Shown piece after piece: positions 32,959 through 41,883 of a stretch of DNA of 64,000 nt. The stretch comes from JAWKWA01 sp041397765 (GTDB lineage: Bacteria; Pseudomonadota; Alphaproteobacteria; Rhizobiales; Hyphomicrobiaceae), in the NCBI GenBank assembly GCA_041397765.1, contig JAWKWA010000019.1:1-64000 (forward strand). Direction: 5' to 3'. Each line of letters begins with the position of its first letter. Position 1 is the stretch's first letter. Both the position numbers and the translations under genes were made by a program. A model generated the notes under the pieces. That model saw only the letters and a program-made list of their open reading frames with translations, ran no database searches and was not told the DNA's origin.

Positions 32959-33190
32959 GAGGGGGCTCCGTGCTAAAGGGCTTGGCCGTGAGATCCGCTG
33001 CCGGAGCTCATCTGGCGCAACCGCATCCAGCCTCTCACGACAGACCCTAACTTGTCATGATGCCCGGCGGTCATGATGTACCGGGCAAGCCGGACGAGGA
33101 ACCGCGGCGCCGGGCGAGGCCGCCGCTCGGGGTCGCCATTGCGGTGGCCGGCCCTGCCTGTGCGCCCCAATCTGTCACGGAACGACAGCG

Positions 33191-34444
33191 ATGACGACCT
33201 TCCGATCGGACTTCCTGAAGACGCTCGACGAGCGTGGCTTCATCCACCAGATCTCGCATCCGGACGAGCTCGACGCGGCCTTCGTCAAGGGCGGCGTCAC
33301 CGCCTATATCGGCTTCGACTGCACAGCGCGCAGCCTGCATGCAGGCTCGCTCCTGCCGATCATGATGTTGCGCTGGCTGCAGAGGACCGGCAACCGGCCG
33401 ATCGCGCTGATGGGCGGGGGCACCACCAAGGTCGGCGATCCGACCGGCAAGGACGAATCGCGCAAGATGCTCTCCGACGCCGAGATCGCCGACAACATGG
33501 CCGGCATCCGCCAGGTGTTCCAGAAATTCATGACCTTCGGCTCCGGTCCGACCGATGCCGTCATGGTCAACAACGACGACTGGCTGCAGGAGCTCGGCTA
33601 CATCTCCTTCCTGCGCGACTATGGCCGGCATTTCACCATCAACCGGATGATGGCGTTCGATTCGGTGAAACTGCGCCTCGAGCGCGAGCAGCCGCTGACC
33701 TTCCTCGAGTTCAACTACATGATCCTGCAGGCCTACGACTTCCTGGAGCTCTACCGGCGCCAGCGTTGCGTGCTGCAGATGGGCGGCTCCGACCAGTGGG
33801 GCAACATCGTCAACGGCATGGAGCTGGTGCGCCGGGTGGACGGGGGCGAGGCCTTCGCGCTCACCTGCCCGCTTCTGACCACGGCCTCGGGTGCCAAAAT
33901 GGGCAAGACGGCCGGCGGGGCGGTCTGGCTCAACGCCGACATGCTGTCGCCCTACGAGTACTGGCAGTACTGGCGCAATGCCGAGGATGCCGATGTCGGG
34001 CGGTTCCTGAAGCTCTACACCGAGCTGCCGCTCGAGGAGATCGCGCGGCTCGCGGCGCTGGAGGGCTCGGAGATCAACGAGGCGAAGAAGGTTCTCGCCA
34101 GCGAGGCGACGGCGATGCTGCATGGCCGCGCCGCCGCCGAGGCGGCCGCCGAGACGGCGCGCACGACCTTCGAGCAGGGCGGGCTCGCCGGCGGCCTGCC
34201 GACGGTCGAGCTCCCCGCCGGGGACCTCGCAGCCGGCCTCGGCGTGCTCGCGGCCTTCGTCAAGGCCGGGCTCGTCGCCTCCAATGGCGAGGCGCGCCGG
34301 CAGGTGAAGGGCGGCGGTCTCAGGATCAACGACGCGGTCGTCACCGACGAGAAGGCGATGATCGGCGAGCGCGACCTCACCGCCGACGGCGTCGTCAAGC
34401 TCTCGCTCGGCAAGAAGAAGCATGTTCTGCTGAAGCCGGTCTGA
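33191..34444 (+). CDS. tyrS: tyrosyl-tRNA synthetase
   Basis: A 417-residue class I aminoacyl-tRNA synthetase. The HIGH-type motif is HAGSLLPIMM (residues 50-59) after the tyrosine-pocket GFDCTARSLH. The KMSKS-type motif is KMGKT (236-240), as in the bacterial TyrRS subgroup, and MGGSDQWGNIVNG is intact. An S4 RNA-binding domain forms the C terminus (LRINDAVVTDEKAMI). It is a single gene with a promoter region shared with anmK; no T-box or other leader structure was seen. Confidence 0.96.
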   Translation: MTTFRSDFLKTLDERGFIHQISHPDELDAAFVKGGVTAYIGFDCTARSLHAGSLLPIMMLRWLQRTGNRPIALMGGGTTKVGDPTGKDESRKMLSDAEIADNMAGIRQVFQKFMTFGSGPTDAVMVNNDDWLQELGYISFLRDYGRHFTINRMMAFDSVKLRLEREQPLTFLEFNYMILQAYDFLELYRRQRCVLQMGGSDQWGNIVNGMELVRRVDGGEAFALTCPLLTTASGAKMGKTAGGAVWLNADMLSPYEYWQYWRNAEDADVGRFLKLYTELPLEEIARLAALEGSEINEAKKVLASEATAMLHGRAAAEAAAETARTTFEQGGLAGGLPTVELPAGDLAAGLGVLAAFVKAGLVASNGEARRQVKGGGLRINDAVVTDEKAMIGERDLTADGVVKLSLGKKKHVLLKPV

Positions 34445-34497
34445 GCGGCCGAGAGCGCGGGCCCAGTGCCCCGCTGGCGCGTGCCCCGCCGACGCCT

Positions 34498-35628
34498 TCA
34501 GCCCGCCTCGCCGCCCGCGCGGTAGTGCGCGAGCGTCTCCTCGAGGAAGGCGCCGTAACGATCCTCCGCGATGGCGGCACGAATGCGCGCCATCAGCTCC
34601 TGATAGAAGGCGATGTTGCTCCAGGTGAGCAGCATCGCCGCCAGGTATTCGCCCGACTTCACCAGGTGATGCAGATAGGCGCGCGAATAGTCTCGGCTCG
34701 CCGGACAGCTGCTGGCGGGATCGAGCGGACGCATGTCCTCGGCGTGGCGGGCGTTCTTCAGGTTGACCTTGCCCTCGAACGTATAGGCGAGGCCATGGCG
34801 GCCGGCCCTGGTCGGCATCACGCAGTCGAACATGTCGATGCCGCGGGCGACCGAGAGGAGGATGTCCTCGGGCGTCCCCACCCCCATCAGATAGCGGGGT
34901 TTGCCGGCCGGCAGCACCGGATCGAGCACGTCGAGCATCGCCAGCATCTCGGCCTGCGGCTCGCCGACCGCGAGCCCGCCGACCGAGTAGCCGGGCAGGT
35001 CCATGGCCGCCAGCACCTCGGCCGAGCGCTCGCGCAGCCGTTCGTCGGTGCCGCCCTGGACGATGCCGAACATGGCGGCGCCGGGCGCGGCCAAGCGGCG
35101 GAACGCGGCCCAGGAGCGCTCCGCCCAGCGCAGCGACAGCTCCATGCCGCGCTCGACCTCGGCGGGGGTCGCCGGCAGTTCCACGCATTCGTCGAGCTGC
35201 ATCTGGATGTCGGAGCCGATGAGGCACTGGATCTCGATCGAGCGCTCCGGGCTCATCTCGTGGCGCGAGCCGTCGATATGGGACTGGAAGGTGACGCCCG
35301 CCTCGGTGAGCTTCCGGAGCTTTGCGAGGCTCATCACCTGGAAGCCGCCCGAGTCGGTCAGGATCGGTCCCTCCCAGCCGATCAGGCGGTGGAGGCCGCC
35401 GAGCCGGGCCACCCGCTCGGCGCCTGGCCGCAACATCAGGTGATAGGTGTTGCCGAGGATGACGTCGGAGCCGGCCTCCTTGACGTCCTTCAGGAACATC
35501 GCCTTGACGGTGCCGGCCGTGCCGACCGGCATGAAGGCGGGCGTGCGGATCTCGCCGCGCGGCGTGCGGACGAGCCCCAGGCGGGCGCGGGCCGAGGTAG
35601 CGGCAAGGGTGAAGGAGAAGGCTGTCAT
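34498..35628 (-). CDS. tgt: tRNA-guanine transglycosylase lacking most zinc ligands
   Basis: A 376-residue queuosine enzyme that exchanges guanine-34 for preQ1. The catalytic residues are kept: Asp92 in ILTDSGGFQVMSL and the nucleophile Asp268 in MFDCVMPTRAGRHG. The zinc site near the C terminus is not. The usual C-x-C-x2-C becomes Ser306, Cys308, Ser311 in ASSCPASRDYSRAY, and the fourth ligand His becomes Ser337 in LLTWSNIAFYQ. The rest aligns well to the Zymomonas enzyme, so this reflects a zinc-free form and not decay. Its ATG overlaps the stop of the preceding unknown gene (ATGA). queA lies 2.4 kb upstream instead of adjacent. Confidence 0.93.
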   Translation of the reverse strand: MTAFSFTLAATSARARLGLVRTPRGEIRTPAFMPVGTAGTVKAMFLKDVKEAGSDVILGNTYHLMLRPGAERVARLGGLHRLIGWEGPILTDSGGFQVMSLAKLRKLTEAGVTFQSHIDGSRHEMSPERSIEIQCLIGSDIQMQLDECVELPATPAEVERGMELSLRWAERSWAAFRRLAAPGAAMFGIVQGGTDERLRERSAEVLAAMDLPGYSVGGLAVGEPQAEMLAMLDVLDPVLPAGKPRYLMGVGTPEDILLSVARGIDMFDCVMPTRAGRHGLAYTFEGKVNLKNARHAEDMRPLDPASSCPASRDYSRAYLHHLVKSGEYLAAMLLTWSNIAFYQELMARIRAAIAEDRYGAFLEETLAHYRAGGEAG

Positions 35629-36158
35629 AGCTTGACTTCGACAACACCCTGTTCGCCATATCCGTCCCAGATGCGACCGCTGGAACTGCGATATTTCAAT
35701 TGGCAGTGCTCTTGGGCACAGATTTCCTGGATTGCATCGGCATGTTCAGTCAGTCGCTGCGCCAAATGCTCTCTGTCTCCGCTCGACAGGTATTCACCCT
35801 CATCTCGTACCGAAAGCGACTCGCAATGTTTGGCTAATTGTTTTAAGAGATTGATTGCGGAAACATGCACCTCGACCGGCGCGAATTGGGTCTTGCAATA
35901 ATCCTGCGCAACACCATTTGCCCCGAAAACGATGGCCAAGGACTCGCAATCCTGATGCGGTCGCAGGACGACACCCCATAGAGGTCCGCGATAGGGCTCT
36001 TCAACCTCGTCGAACATGTAGGTTTTCTCACCGTCCTCTATATCGACGGATTCCACATCCCACTCCTGTTCAGCAGCAAACGCCCGCGCCGCTTCCAAGA
36101 CCGCGAACGCGGCGTCGCTTGAGGCCACTACAAGCTCATAGTGGATCGTCACACCCAT
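35625..36158 (-). CDS. unknown protein translationally coupled to tgt
   Basis: A 177-residue protein with no family I recognise. It is acidic, with a likely alpha/beta start (VTIHYELVVASSDAAFAVLE) and a helical C-terminal half, and has no signal peptide or membrane segment. Base composition is visibly less GC-rich than its neighbours, with A/T-ending codons common, which suggests acquisition. The ATG at 36158 follows AAGGA. Its TGA overlaps the tgt ATG, so tgt translation may depend on it. It could be an inserted gene that captured tgt, or a lineage-specific partner. Confidence 0.65.
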   Translation of the reverse strand: MGVTIHYELVVASSDAAFAVLEAARAFAAEQEWDVESVDIEDGEKTYMFDEVEEPYRGPLWGVVLRPHQDCESLAIVFGANGVAQDYCKTQFAPVEVHVSAINLLKQLAKHCESLSVRDEGEYLSSGDREHLAQRLTEHADAIQEICAQEHCQLKYRSSSGRIWDGYGEQGVVEVKL

Positions 36159-36278
36159 TCCCAATCCTTCGCAGACTCTCGTGAGCGATTTCGGCAAGCT
36201 GCCGCCGTTCTCACCGCACCCTATAGGCGATTTCCCGGACGATGGCAGCATCGGTCGGATCGCGACCCGCCGCTTCGC

Positions 36279-36968
36279 TCACACCCGCGCGGCAGCGACA
36301 TCGGCGATCGGCGCGATGGCCAGCCAGTCCCTGAAGGCCCGGGCGAGCTGGCGGCTGGCATGAATCTCGAGGCGGCCAGAGGAGATCGCCACGCCCAGCG
36401 CGAGATCGCCGCGCCAGACGTAGATGAGATCGTCGAGCGTCGTCTGCACATAGATGTCGGACGCCCGGTCGGGAGCGGTGAGACAGAGCTCGCAGCGCCC
36501 GGCCTCGTTCAGATACCACCAGCGGCGCTTCGACTGCGGCTGGTCCTTGAACTCGAACTCGATGATCCGCCGTCCGGTCCCGAAGATCTCCGGCTTTGCC
36601 CCCTTCTCGAGCGCCCAGAGCAGCAAGCCGAGGTCCTTCTCGTTCGCGGCGAGCTCGCGCCGGCTCCAGCGCTGCCCCCAGATGCCGAGCGCCATCACCA
36701 GCGGCACCAGCTCGCGGCCCGCCGGCGTCAGGGCATATCGCCAGGCCCCCCTTGCACCATCGCGGCGGCGCTCGATCACCGCCTCGGCGACGAGCTGCTT
36801 CAGCCGCCTGGAAAGCAGCGTCGGCGACATCAACGGAACGCCGCGCTGGATGTCGGAGAAGCGGGCGCTGCCGGTCGCGAGCTCGCGGATGATCAGCGCC
36901 GTCCAGCGCTCGCAGAACAGCTCGGCGGCCTTCGCCACGGGACAGAACTGGTTGTAGCTTCTCACCAT
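36279..36968 (-). CDS. HxlR-family winged-helix regulator
   Basis: A 229-residue regulator. The N-terminal HxlR domain is clear: NQFCPVAKAAELFCERW, LIIRELATGSARFSDIQRG, SPTLLSRRLKQL and YALTPAGRELVPLVMALG. A C-terminal extension of about 100 residues, resembling an SCP2-like sterol-binding or ligand domain, distinguishes it from the short redox-sensing HxlR proteins. Two cysteines in the first helix could sense redox state. It is divergent from a methyltransferase gene that it probably controls. Confidence 0.85.
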   Translation of the reverse strand: MVRSYNQFCPVAKAAELFCERWTALIIRELATGSARFSDIQRGVPLMSPTLLSRRLKQLVAEAVIERRRDGARGAWRYALTPAGRELVPLVMALGIWGQRWSRRELAANEKDLGLLLWALEKGAKPEIFGTGRRIIEFEFKDQPQSKRRWWYLNEAGRCELCLTAPDRASDIYVQTTLDDLIYVWRGDLALGVAISSGRLEIHASRQLARAFRDWLAIAPIADVAAARV

Positions 36969-37157
36969 CCGATCTCCGCTGAGACGTCCATCATAGGCGT
37001 GACGAGCGCCGCGTGAACTACAGATCCTGGAGTTGTCGCGGGGCCTGCCTTCGAGGTCAGATGCCGTCGATCGGTCCCGTGCGATGCCGAACCCATTCCC
37101 GGAGCCGGGCTGGCGCGGCATCGGAGCGGCCCTGACGGAGCGACAGGAGGCTGAGAC

Positions 37158-37973
37158 ATGCAGACAGGATCGGAAAATCCAGTCCTCGCGCACAATCACC
37201 AGTCGGCAAGGATGTGGAGCGCGGGCGGCGCCGGCTACGACCAGGTGAGCTTTGCGATCTCCGACGCGCTCGCCCATGCCGCGCAGCGTCTGGCCCCCGG
37301 GCGCGATGCGCGGGTGCTCGATTGCGCAACCGGCACCGGCTGGACGGCGCGCAACCTTGCACGGATGGGCGCACAGGTGACCGCGATCGACATTGCCGGC
37401 GAGCTCCTCGATGCGGCCCGCACGCTGTCGCGCGGGATCGAGCCGGCCATCGACTATCGGCTCGCGGATGTCGAGGCGCTGCCCTTTGCCGATGGCACAT
37501 TCGACGGCGTGATCTCGACCTTCGGCGTCATGTTCGCCGGCGATCACCGGCAGGCAGCCAGCGAGCTCGCCCGTGTCTGCCGTCGCGGCGGCCGTCTCGT
37601 GCTCGCGACATGGCGGCCGGGCGGCGCGGTCGCGGAGTTCTTCGGCGTGATCGCGGCGCACACGAAGGAGCCGCCGCCGGAGCCTTCACCGATGCTGTGG
37701 GGCGACCCGGACTATCTGCAGGGCCTCATCGGGTCTGCCTTCGACCTCACTTTCGAAAGCGGGGTCAATCATGCCTATCACGCGAGCCCGGCGGCGATCT
37801 GGAGCTGGTATCTGAACGGCTTCGGGCCGATGCGCATGATCCATCAGAGCCTCGACGCCGATGGGCAGACCGCGCTCCGGCGCGATGTCGACGCCTATCA
37901 CGAGCACTATCGGGTGCCGGCCGGCCTGTGCGTCACGCGCGACTATCTGGTGACGATCGGCACGCGGCGTTGA
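37158..37973 (+). CDS. class I SAM-dependent methyltransferase
   Basis: A 271-residue methyltransferase of the Methyltransf_11/25 type. Motif I is VLDCATGTGWTARNLARMG, the acidic post-I residue follows in VTAIDIAG, and motif II is DGVISTFGVMFAGD. The C-terminal part (YLQGLIGSAFDLTFESGVNH) is a substrate domain of small-molecule methyltransferases. The start has AGGAGG at good spacing. It is divergent from the HxlR gene, a pairing common for regulated small-molecule modification. Substrate unknown. Confidence 0.85.
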   Translation: MQTGSENPVLAHNHQSARMWSAGGAGYDQVSFAISDALAHAAQRLAPGRDARVLDCATGTGWTARNLARMGAQVTAIDIAGELLDAARTLSRGIEPAIDYRLADVEALPFADGTFDGVISTFGVMFAGDHRQAASELARVCRRGGRLVLATWRPGGAVAEFFGVIAAHTKEPPPEPSPMLWGDPDYLQGLIGSAFDLTFESGVNHAYHASPAAIWSWYLNGFGPMRMIHQSLDADGQTALRRDVDAYHEHYRVPAGLCVTRDYLVTIGTRR

Positions 37974-38005
37974 AAGAACGGATGGGCGGGCGCATTCGGG
38001 GGCCG

Positions 38006-39111
38006 TCAGGCCATGGCGGATGCGCCGCCTTTCCTTCTCTCCAGAAGGCTCGCATCGCCGAAGGAATAGAACCGGTACCGCTCGGCGATGGCGTGGGCAT
38101 AGGCGGCCTGCATCGTGCCGAGCCCGGCAAAGGCCGAGACGAGCATGAAGAGCGTCGAGCGCGGCAGGTGGAAGTTCGTCATCAGCAGATCGACGGCCCT
38201 GAAGCGATAGCCCGGCGTGATGAAGATCGCCGTCTCGCCCGTAAATGGGCGGATGAGGCCATCCTCGCCAGCGGCACTTTCCAAGAGCCTCAGCGAGGTG
38301 GTGCCGACGGTCAGGATGCGGCCGCCGCGGGCCCGCGCCTCGTTCAAATCCGCCGCCGTCCCGGCCGTGATCGTCCCCCATTCGGCATGCATGCGGTGGT
38401 CGGCGGTATCCTCCGCCTTCACCGGCAGGAAGGTGCCGGCGCCGACATGGAGCGTGACGAAATGCTGCGAGACCCCCCGGGCGGTGAGACGTTCGAGGAG
38501 CGCGTCGGTGAAGTGGAGGCCCGCAGTCGGGGCAGCGACCGCGCCGGGCTCTCTCGCATAGACGGTCTGGTAGTCGATCCGGTCGCGCTCGTCAGCTTCG
38601 CGCTTGCCCGAGATGTAGGGGGGGAGCGGCACACGGCCATGCTCGGCGATCGCCTGATCGAGAGCGGGGCCGGCGAAGTCGAATCTGAGCGTCACCTCGG
38701 CCTCGGCGCGCGCCTCGACGGTCGCGTCGAGATTGGCGAGGAAGCAGAGGTCGCCTTCCGTGCCGAAGCGGATGCGGTCGCCGGCTGCGAGGCGCTTCGC
38801 GGGCCGGGCGAAGGCCTGCCAGCGGCAATCGTCGAGGCGGCGGAGAAGCGTGACCGTGACGCCGGCGCGGGCCTCGCCGCGCGTGCGCACGCCTTCGAGC
38901 TCGGCCATGATGACGCGGGTATCGTTGAAGACGAGGGCGTCGCCGGGCCTCAAGAGATCCGGCAGATCCGCAACGGTCCGGTCGGCGAGGCCGGGGGCTC
39001 TCCGGCCGCTCGCGGCGCGACGCACAGAGCGCGCGCGGCATCGCGCGGGGCGGCCGGGTGGAGCGCGATCAGCTCGTCGGGGAGCGTGAAGTCGAATAAC
39101 TCGGTCAGCAT
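38006..39111 (-). pseudogene. queA: S-adenosylmethionine:tRNA ribosyltransferase-isomerase, frameshifted
   Basis: QueA converts preQ1-tRNA to epoxyqueuosine-tRNA, the step after Tgt. The first 35 residues (MLTELFDFTLPDELIAL, PRDAARAL) are in one frame. The rest, from DLPDLLRPGDALVFNDTRVI through TAGLHFTD, LHVGAGTFLPV, GTTSLRLLES and FHLPRSTLFMLVSAFAG to 38006, is in another. The shift falls at a run of five G (plus strand) near 38990-38995, where one base is apparently missing. Every family motif survives, so a sequencing error is the simplest explanation; otherwise queuosine synthesis would be blocked here. The start could also be an ATG at 39123. Confidence 0.85.
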
Positions 39112-39227
39112 TCCGCGAGGCATAGCCGCTCGCGCTCGTCCTGTCAGCCATGCGCCGGGGAGACGGACATCGCGCGGGCCGGTGGGCACGGTATTGTCGC
39201 CCGGATTGATGCGAGGGAGGACGGGCC

Positions 39228-40864
39228 GTGGCGGGCAATGTAGCGACCTACGACTATGTGATCGTCGGCGCGGGGTCGGCGGGCTGCGTGCTGGCCTCCA
39301 AGCTCAGCGCCGATCCACGCCATCGCGTGCTCGTGCTCGAGGCCGGGCCGATGGACCGCAAGCTGATGATCCATGTGCCGGCCGGCGTCTATCGCGCCCA
39401 CAAGGACCCGGATATCAACTGGAATTACCTCACCGAGGAGGAGCCGGAGCTCTTCGACCGCGAGGTCGACATGCCGCGCGGCCGGGTGGTCGGCGGCTCG
39501 TCCTCGATCAACTCCATGGTCTATATGCGCGGCCATCCGCTCGACTATGACGGCTGGGCGAAGCTGCCCGGGCTTTCGGAATGGCGCTACGAGCGCTGCC
39601 TGCCCTATTTCAAGGCGGCCGAGACGAGCGACCGGGGAGCGAGCGACTGGCGCGGCGGCTCGGGCCCGCTCGGCGTCACCAAGGGTAGCTTCGAATGCCC
39701 GCTGTTCGACGCCTTTCTCGAGGCGGGCGAGGAATCGGGTCAAGGCCGCTCGGACGATCTCAACGCCTACAAGCCCGAGGGCGTCGCGCGCCTCGATGCG
39801 ACGAAGCGGAACGGCTGGCGCTGCAGCGCGGCGGTCGCGCATCTGAAGCCCGCCTTGGCGCGGCCGAACCTCACCCTCGTCACGGACGCGCAGGTCGAGG
39901 TGTCGTCATCGCAGGCAACCGGGCCTCGGGTGTCAGCTACATCCATCGCGGCCGGCGCGTGACGGTCGAGGCCGAGCGCGAGGTGATCCTGTCGGGCGGC
40001 GCCATCAACTCGCCGCAACTCCTCATGCTGTCGGGGATCGGGCCGGCCGATCACCTGCGGGCCATGGGGATCCCGGTCAAGCTCGACCTGAAAGGCGTCG
40101 GGCAGAACCTGATGGACCATCCGACCGTCGTCGTGCAGTGCCGATCGACGAAGGCCTTCCCGATCCACACGGTCGACCGGCCTCTGAACAAGGCGATGGC
40201 CGGCGCGCAGTGGCTGTTCACGCGCTCGGGCATCGCGGCGTCGAACATCTGGGAGGCGGGCGGGCTCATTCGCGGCAACGACACCGTGCCCTACCCGAAC
40301 CTGCAATATCATTTCGGCCCGGTCGGCTTCGAGTACGAGGGCACCGAGATCCGGCTCCGCCAGGCCTTCGCGCTCCATATCGACCAGCTCCGGCCGCAGA
40401 GCCGCGGCACCATCACCCTCGCCTCGGCCGACCCGGCCGCCAAGCCGATCATGCATTTCAACTACCTGCAGAACCGGGAGGACCTCCGCGAGCTCGTCGA
40501 GGGCATCGAGAAGGCGCGCGAGTTGATCGCACAGAAGGCGTTCGATCCCTTCCGCGGCGTCGAGATCGACCCCGGCCCCGATGTCAGGACCGACGCGGAC
40601 ATCGAAGCGGCGGTGCGCCGCATGACGACCACCGACTTCCACCCCTGCGGCACCTGCCGGATGGGCACCGGGCCGGACGCGGTGGTCGATGGGGAGATGC
40701 GTGCACGGCATCGCGGGCTTGCGCGTGGTCGATGCCTCGGTGATGCCGGCGATCATCAGCGCCAATCTCAACGCGCCGACCCAGATGATCGCCTCCGCGC
40801 CGCCGACTACATTCTCGGCACGCCGCAGCTCGCCCCATTCAAGGCACGCTTCGCCTTCGAATGA
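39228..40864 (+). pseudogene. GMC-family oxidoreductase (choline dehydrogenase-like), frameshifted
   Basis: A gene of about 546 codons for a GMC flavoprotein, read in pieces. Residues 1-220 contain YVIVGAGSAGCVLASKLS and RVVGGSSSINSMVYMRG. Near 39897-39905 the frame changes and continues with SGGAINSPQLLMLSGIGPA and FHPCGTCRMG. Near 40697 it changes again to VHGIAGLRVVDASVMPAI and NLNAPTQMIA with the catalytic Asn, and near 40798 it returns for RAADYILGTPQLAPF. The last two changes cancel. Members oxidise choline or other alcohols. All catalytic residues persist, arguing for sequencing errors. The start follows a GGGAGGA sequence. Confidence 0.82.
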
Positions 40865-40950
40865 GGGTGCGGCGAGGCGGCGACTGGACGGCGGGCCGCA
40901 CTTCGGCCAAGAGGCGGCCGTCACGAACCCCAATGAAAGCTGAGGCCGTC

Positions 40951-41571
40951 ATGATCAGGAAGCTCGGAGCCGATAGCGCACTTCTGCTGATCGACGTGCA
41001 GACCGGCGTCAACGTGCTCGATCACTGGGGTGGGCCGACCGGCCGGCGCAACAATCCCGGCGCCGAGGACCGCCAGCGGGCGCTGCTCGCCGCTTTCCGC
41101 AGCGCTGGCCTCACCATCGCCTTCACGCGGCACGATCCGCGCGAGCAGGCCTCGCCGCTGAAACTCGCCCTCTCGACCGGAACCCAGATCGAGGGGCTCG
41201 AGCCGGCGACGGGCGACATCGTGGTCGTCAAGGACGTCAACAGCGGCTTCATCGGCACGCCGCTCGAGATCGAGCTCAGGCGGCGTGGCATCGGGCGGCT
41301 GGTCGTCGCTGGCTTCTTCACGAATTTCTGCGTCGAGACGACGGTGCGCATGGCCGGCAATATGGGCTTCGACTGCTATCTGGCGGAGGATGCCTGCGCG
41401 ACCACCAATCGCGTCGGCCCGGACGGCACCGACTACGAGCCCGAGCTTGTCCACGCCATGAGCGTCGCATCGATGCATGGCGAGTTCGCCACGGCGCTGT
41501 CGACCGCAGACCTGATCGGCCTCACCCTAAAGGACGCGCCCCATCTCGTGCGGCGGCAGGGCAACGAGTAG
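40951..41571 (+). CDS. isochorismatase-family cysteine hydrolase
   Basis: A 206-residue cysteine hydrolase. The catalytic triad is visible: Asp in SALLLIDVQTGV, Lys in IVVVKDVNSGFIG and Cys in GFFTNFCVETTVRMAG. The order and spacing match nicotinamidase, N-carbamoylsarcosine amidase and isochorismatase relatives. Length is typical. ATG 40951 is favoured by an upstream TGAGG; 40933 is an alternative. It follows the GMC gene by 86 bases on the same strand. Substrate not predictable. Confidence 0.85.
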   Translation: MIRKLGADSALLLIDVQTGVNVLDHWGGPTGRRNNPGAEDRQRALLAAFRSAGLTIAFTRHDPREQASPLKLALSTGTQIEGLEPATGDIVVVKDVNSGFIGTPLEIELRRRGIGRLVVAGFFTNFCVETTVRMAGNMGFDCYLAEDACATTNRVGPDGTDYEPELVHAMSVASMHGEFATALSTADLIGLTLKDAPHLVRRQGNE

Positions 41572-41883
41572 GCGGAAAGGGGCGGCGTTCGGGTGGGTCG
41601 GTGCTCTTGCCGTGCCCGACGTGGCCGCTTCCCTTTCGGCGTTCTGCCTTGTCATCTCGATGATGAAGTGATCGGCCGGAGCGAGCCGGCGACGCCCCGC
41701 CTCCCGTCTTCCCGGCCGAAGCCTGCGTCAGCAGGCGGAGAGCCGGGATCGAGGGCCGGCAAGCTGACGTGTACCGCGGGGAACCTGGGCCCCGGATAGC
41801 CGCGCTCGCGGCTTCCGGGGAGACGGGGGTGTGCGTTGGCATCGCGGGACAAGTCGCCCGCACCACGCCAGCGTGCCCTCCGC
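41572..41883. other. convergent intergenic region with hairpin
   Basis: The 312 bases between the isochorismatase-like gene and metY (convergent) contain no gene. A strong hairpin lies at 41790-41820; the sequence before it, with GCCTGCGTCAGCAGGC, forms another small inverted repeat at 41721-41736. Confidence 0.6.
41790..41820. terminator. GC-rich hairpin between convergent genes
   Basis: CCCCGGA-TA-GCCGCG pairs with CGCGGC-TT-CCGGGG around a 2-base loop, giving a nearly perfect stem of 12-13 pairs. There is no T tract. Its position between convergent genes fits a bidirectional terminator or a short dispersed palindrome. Confidence 0.5.
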
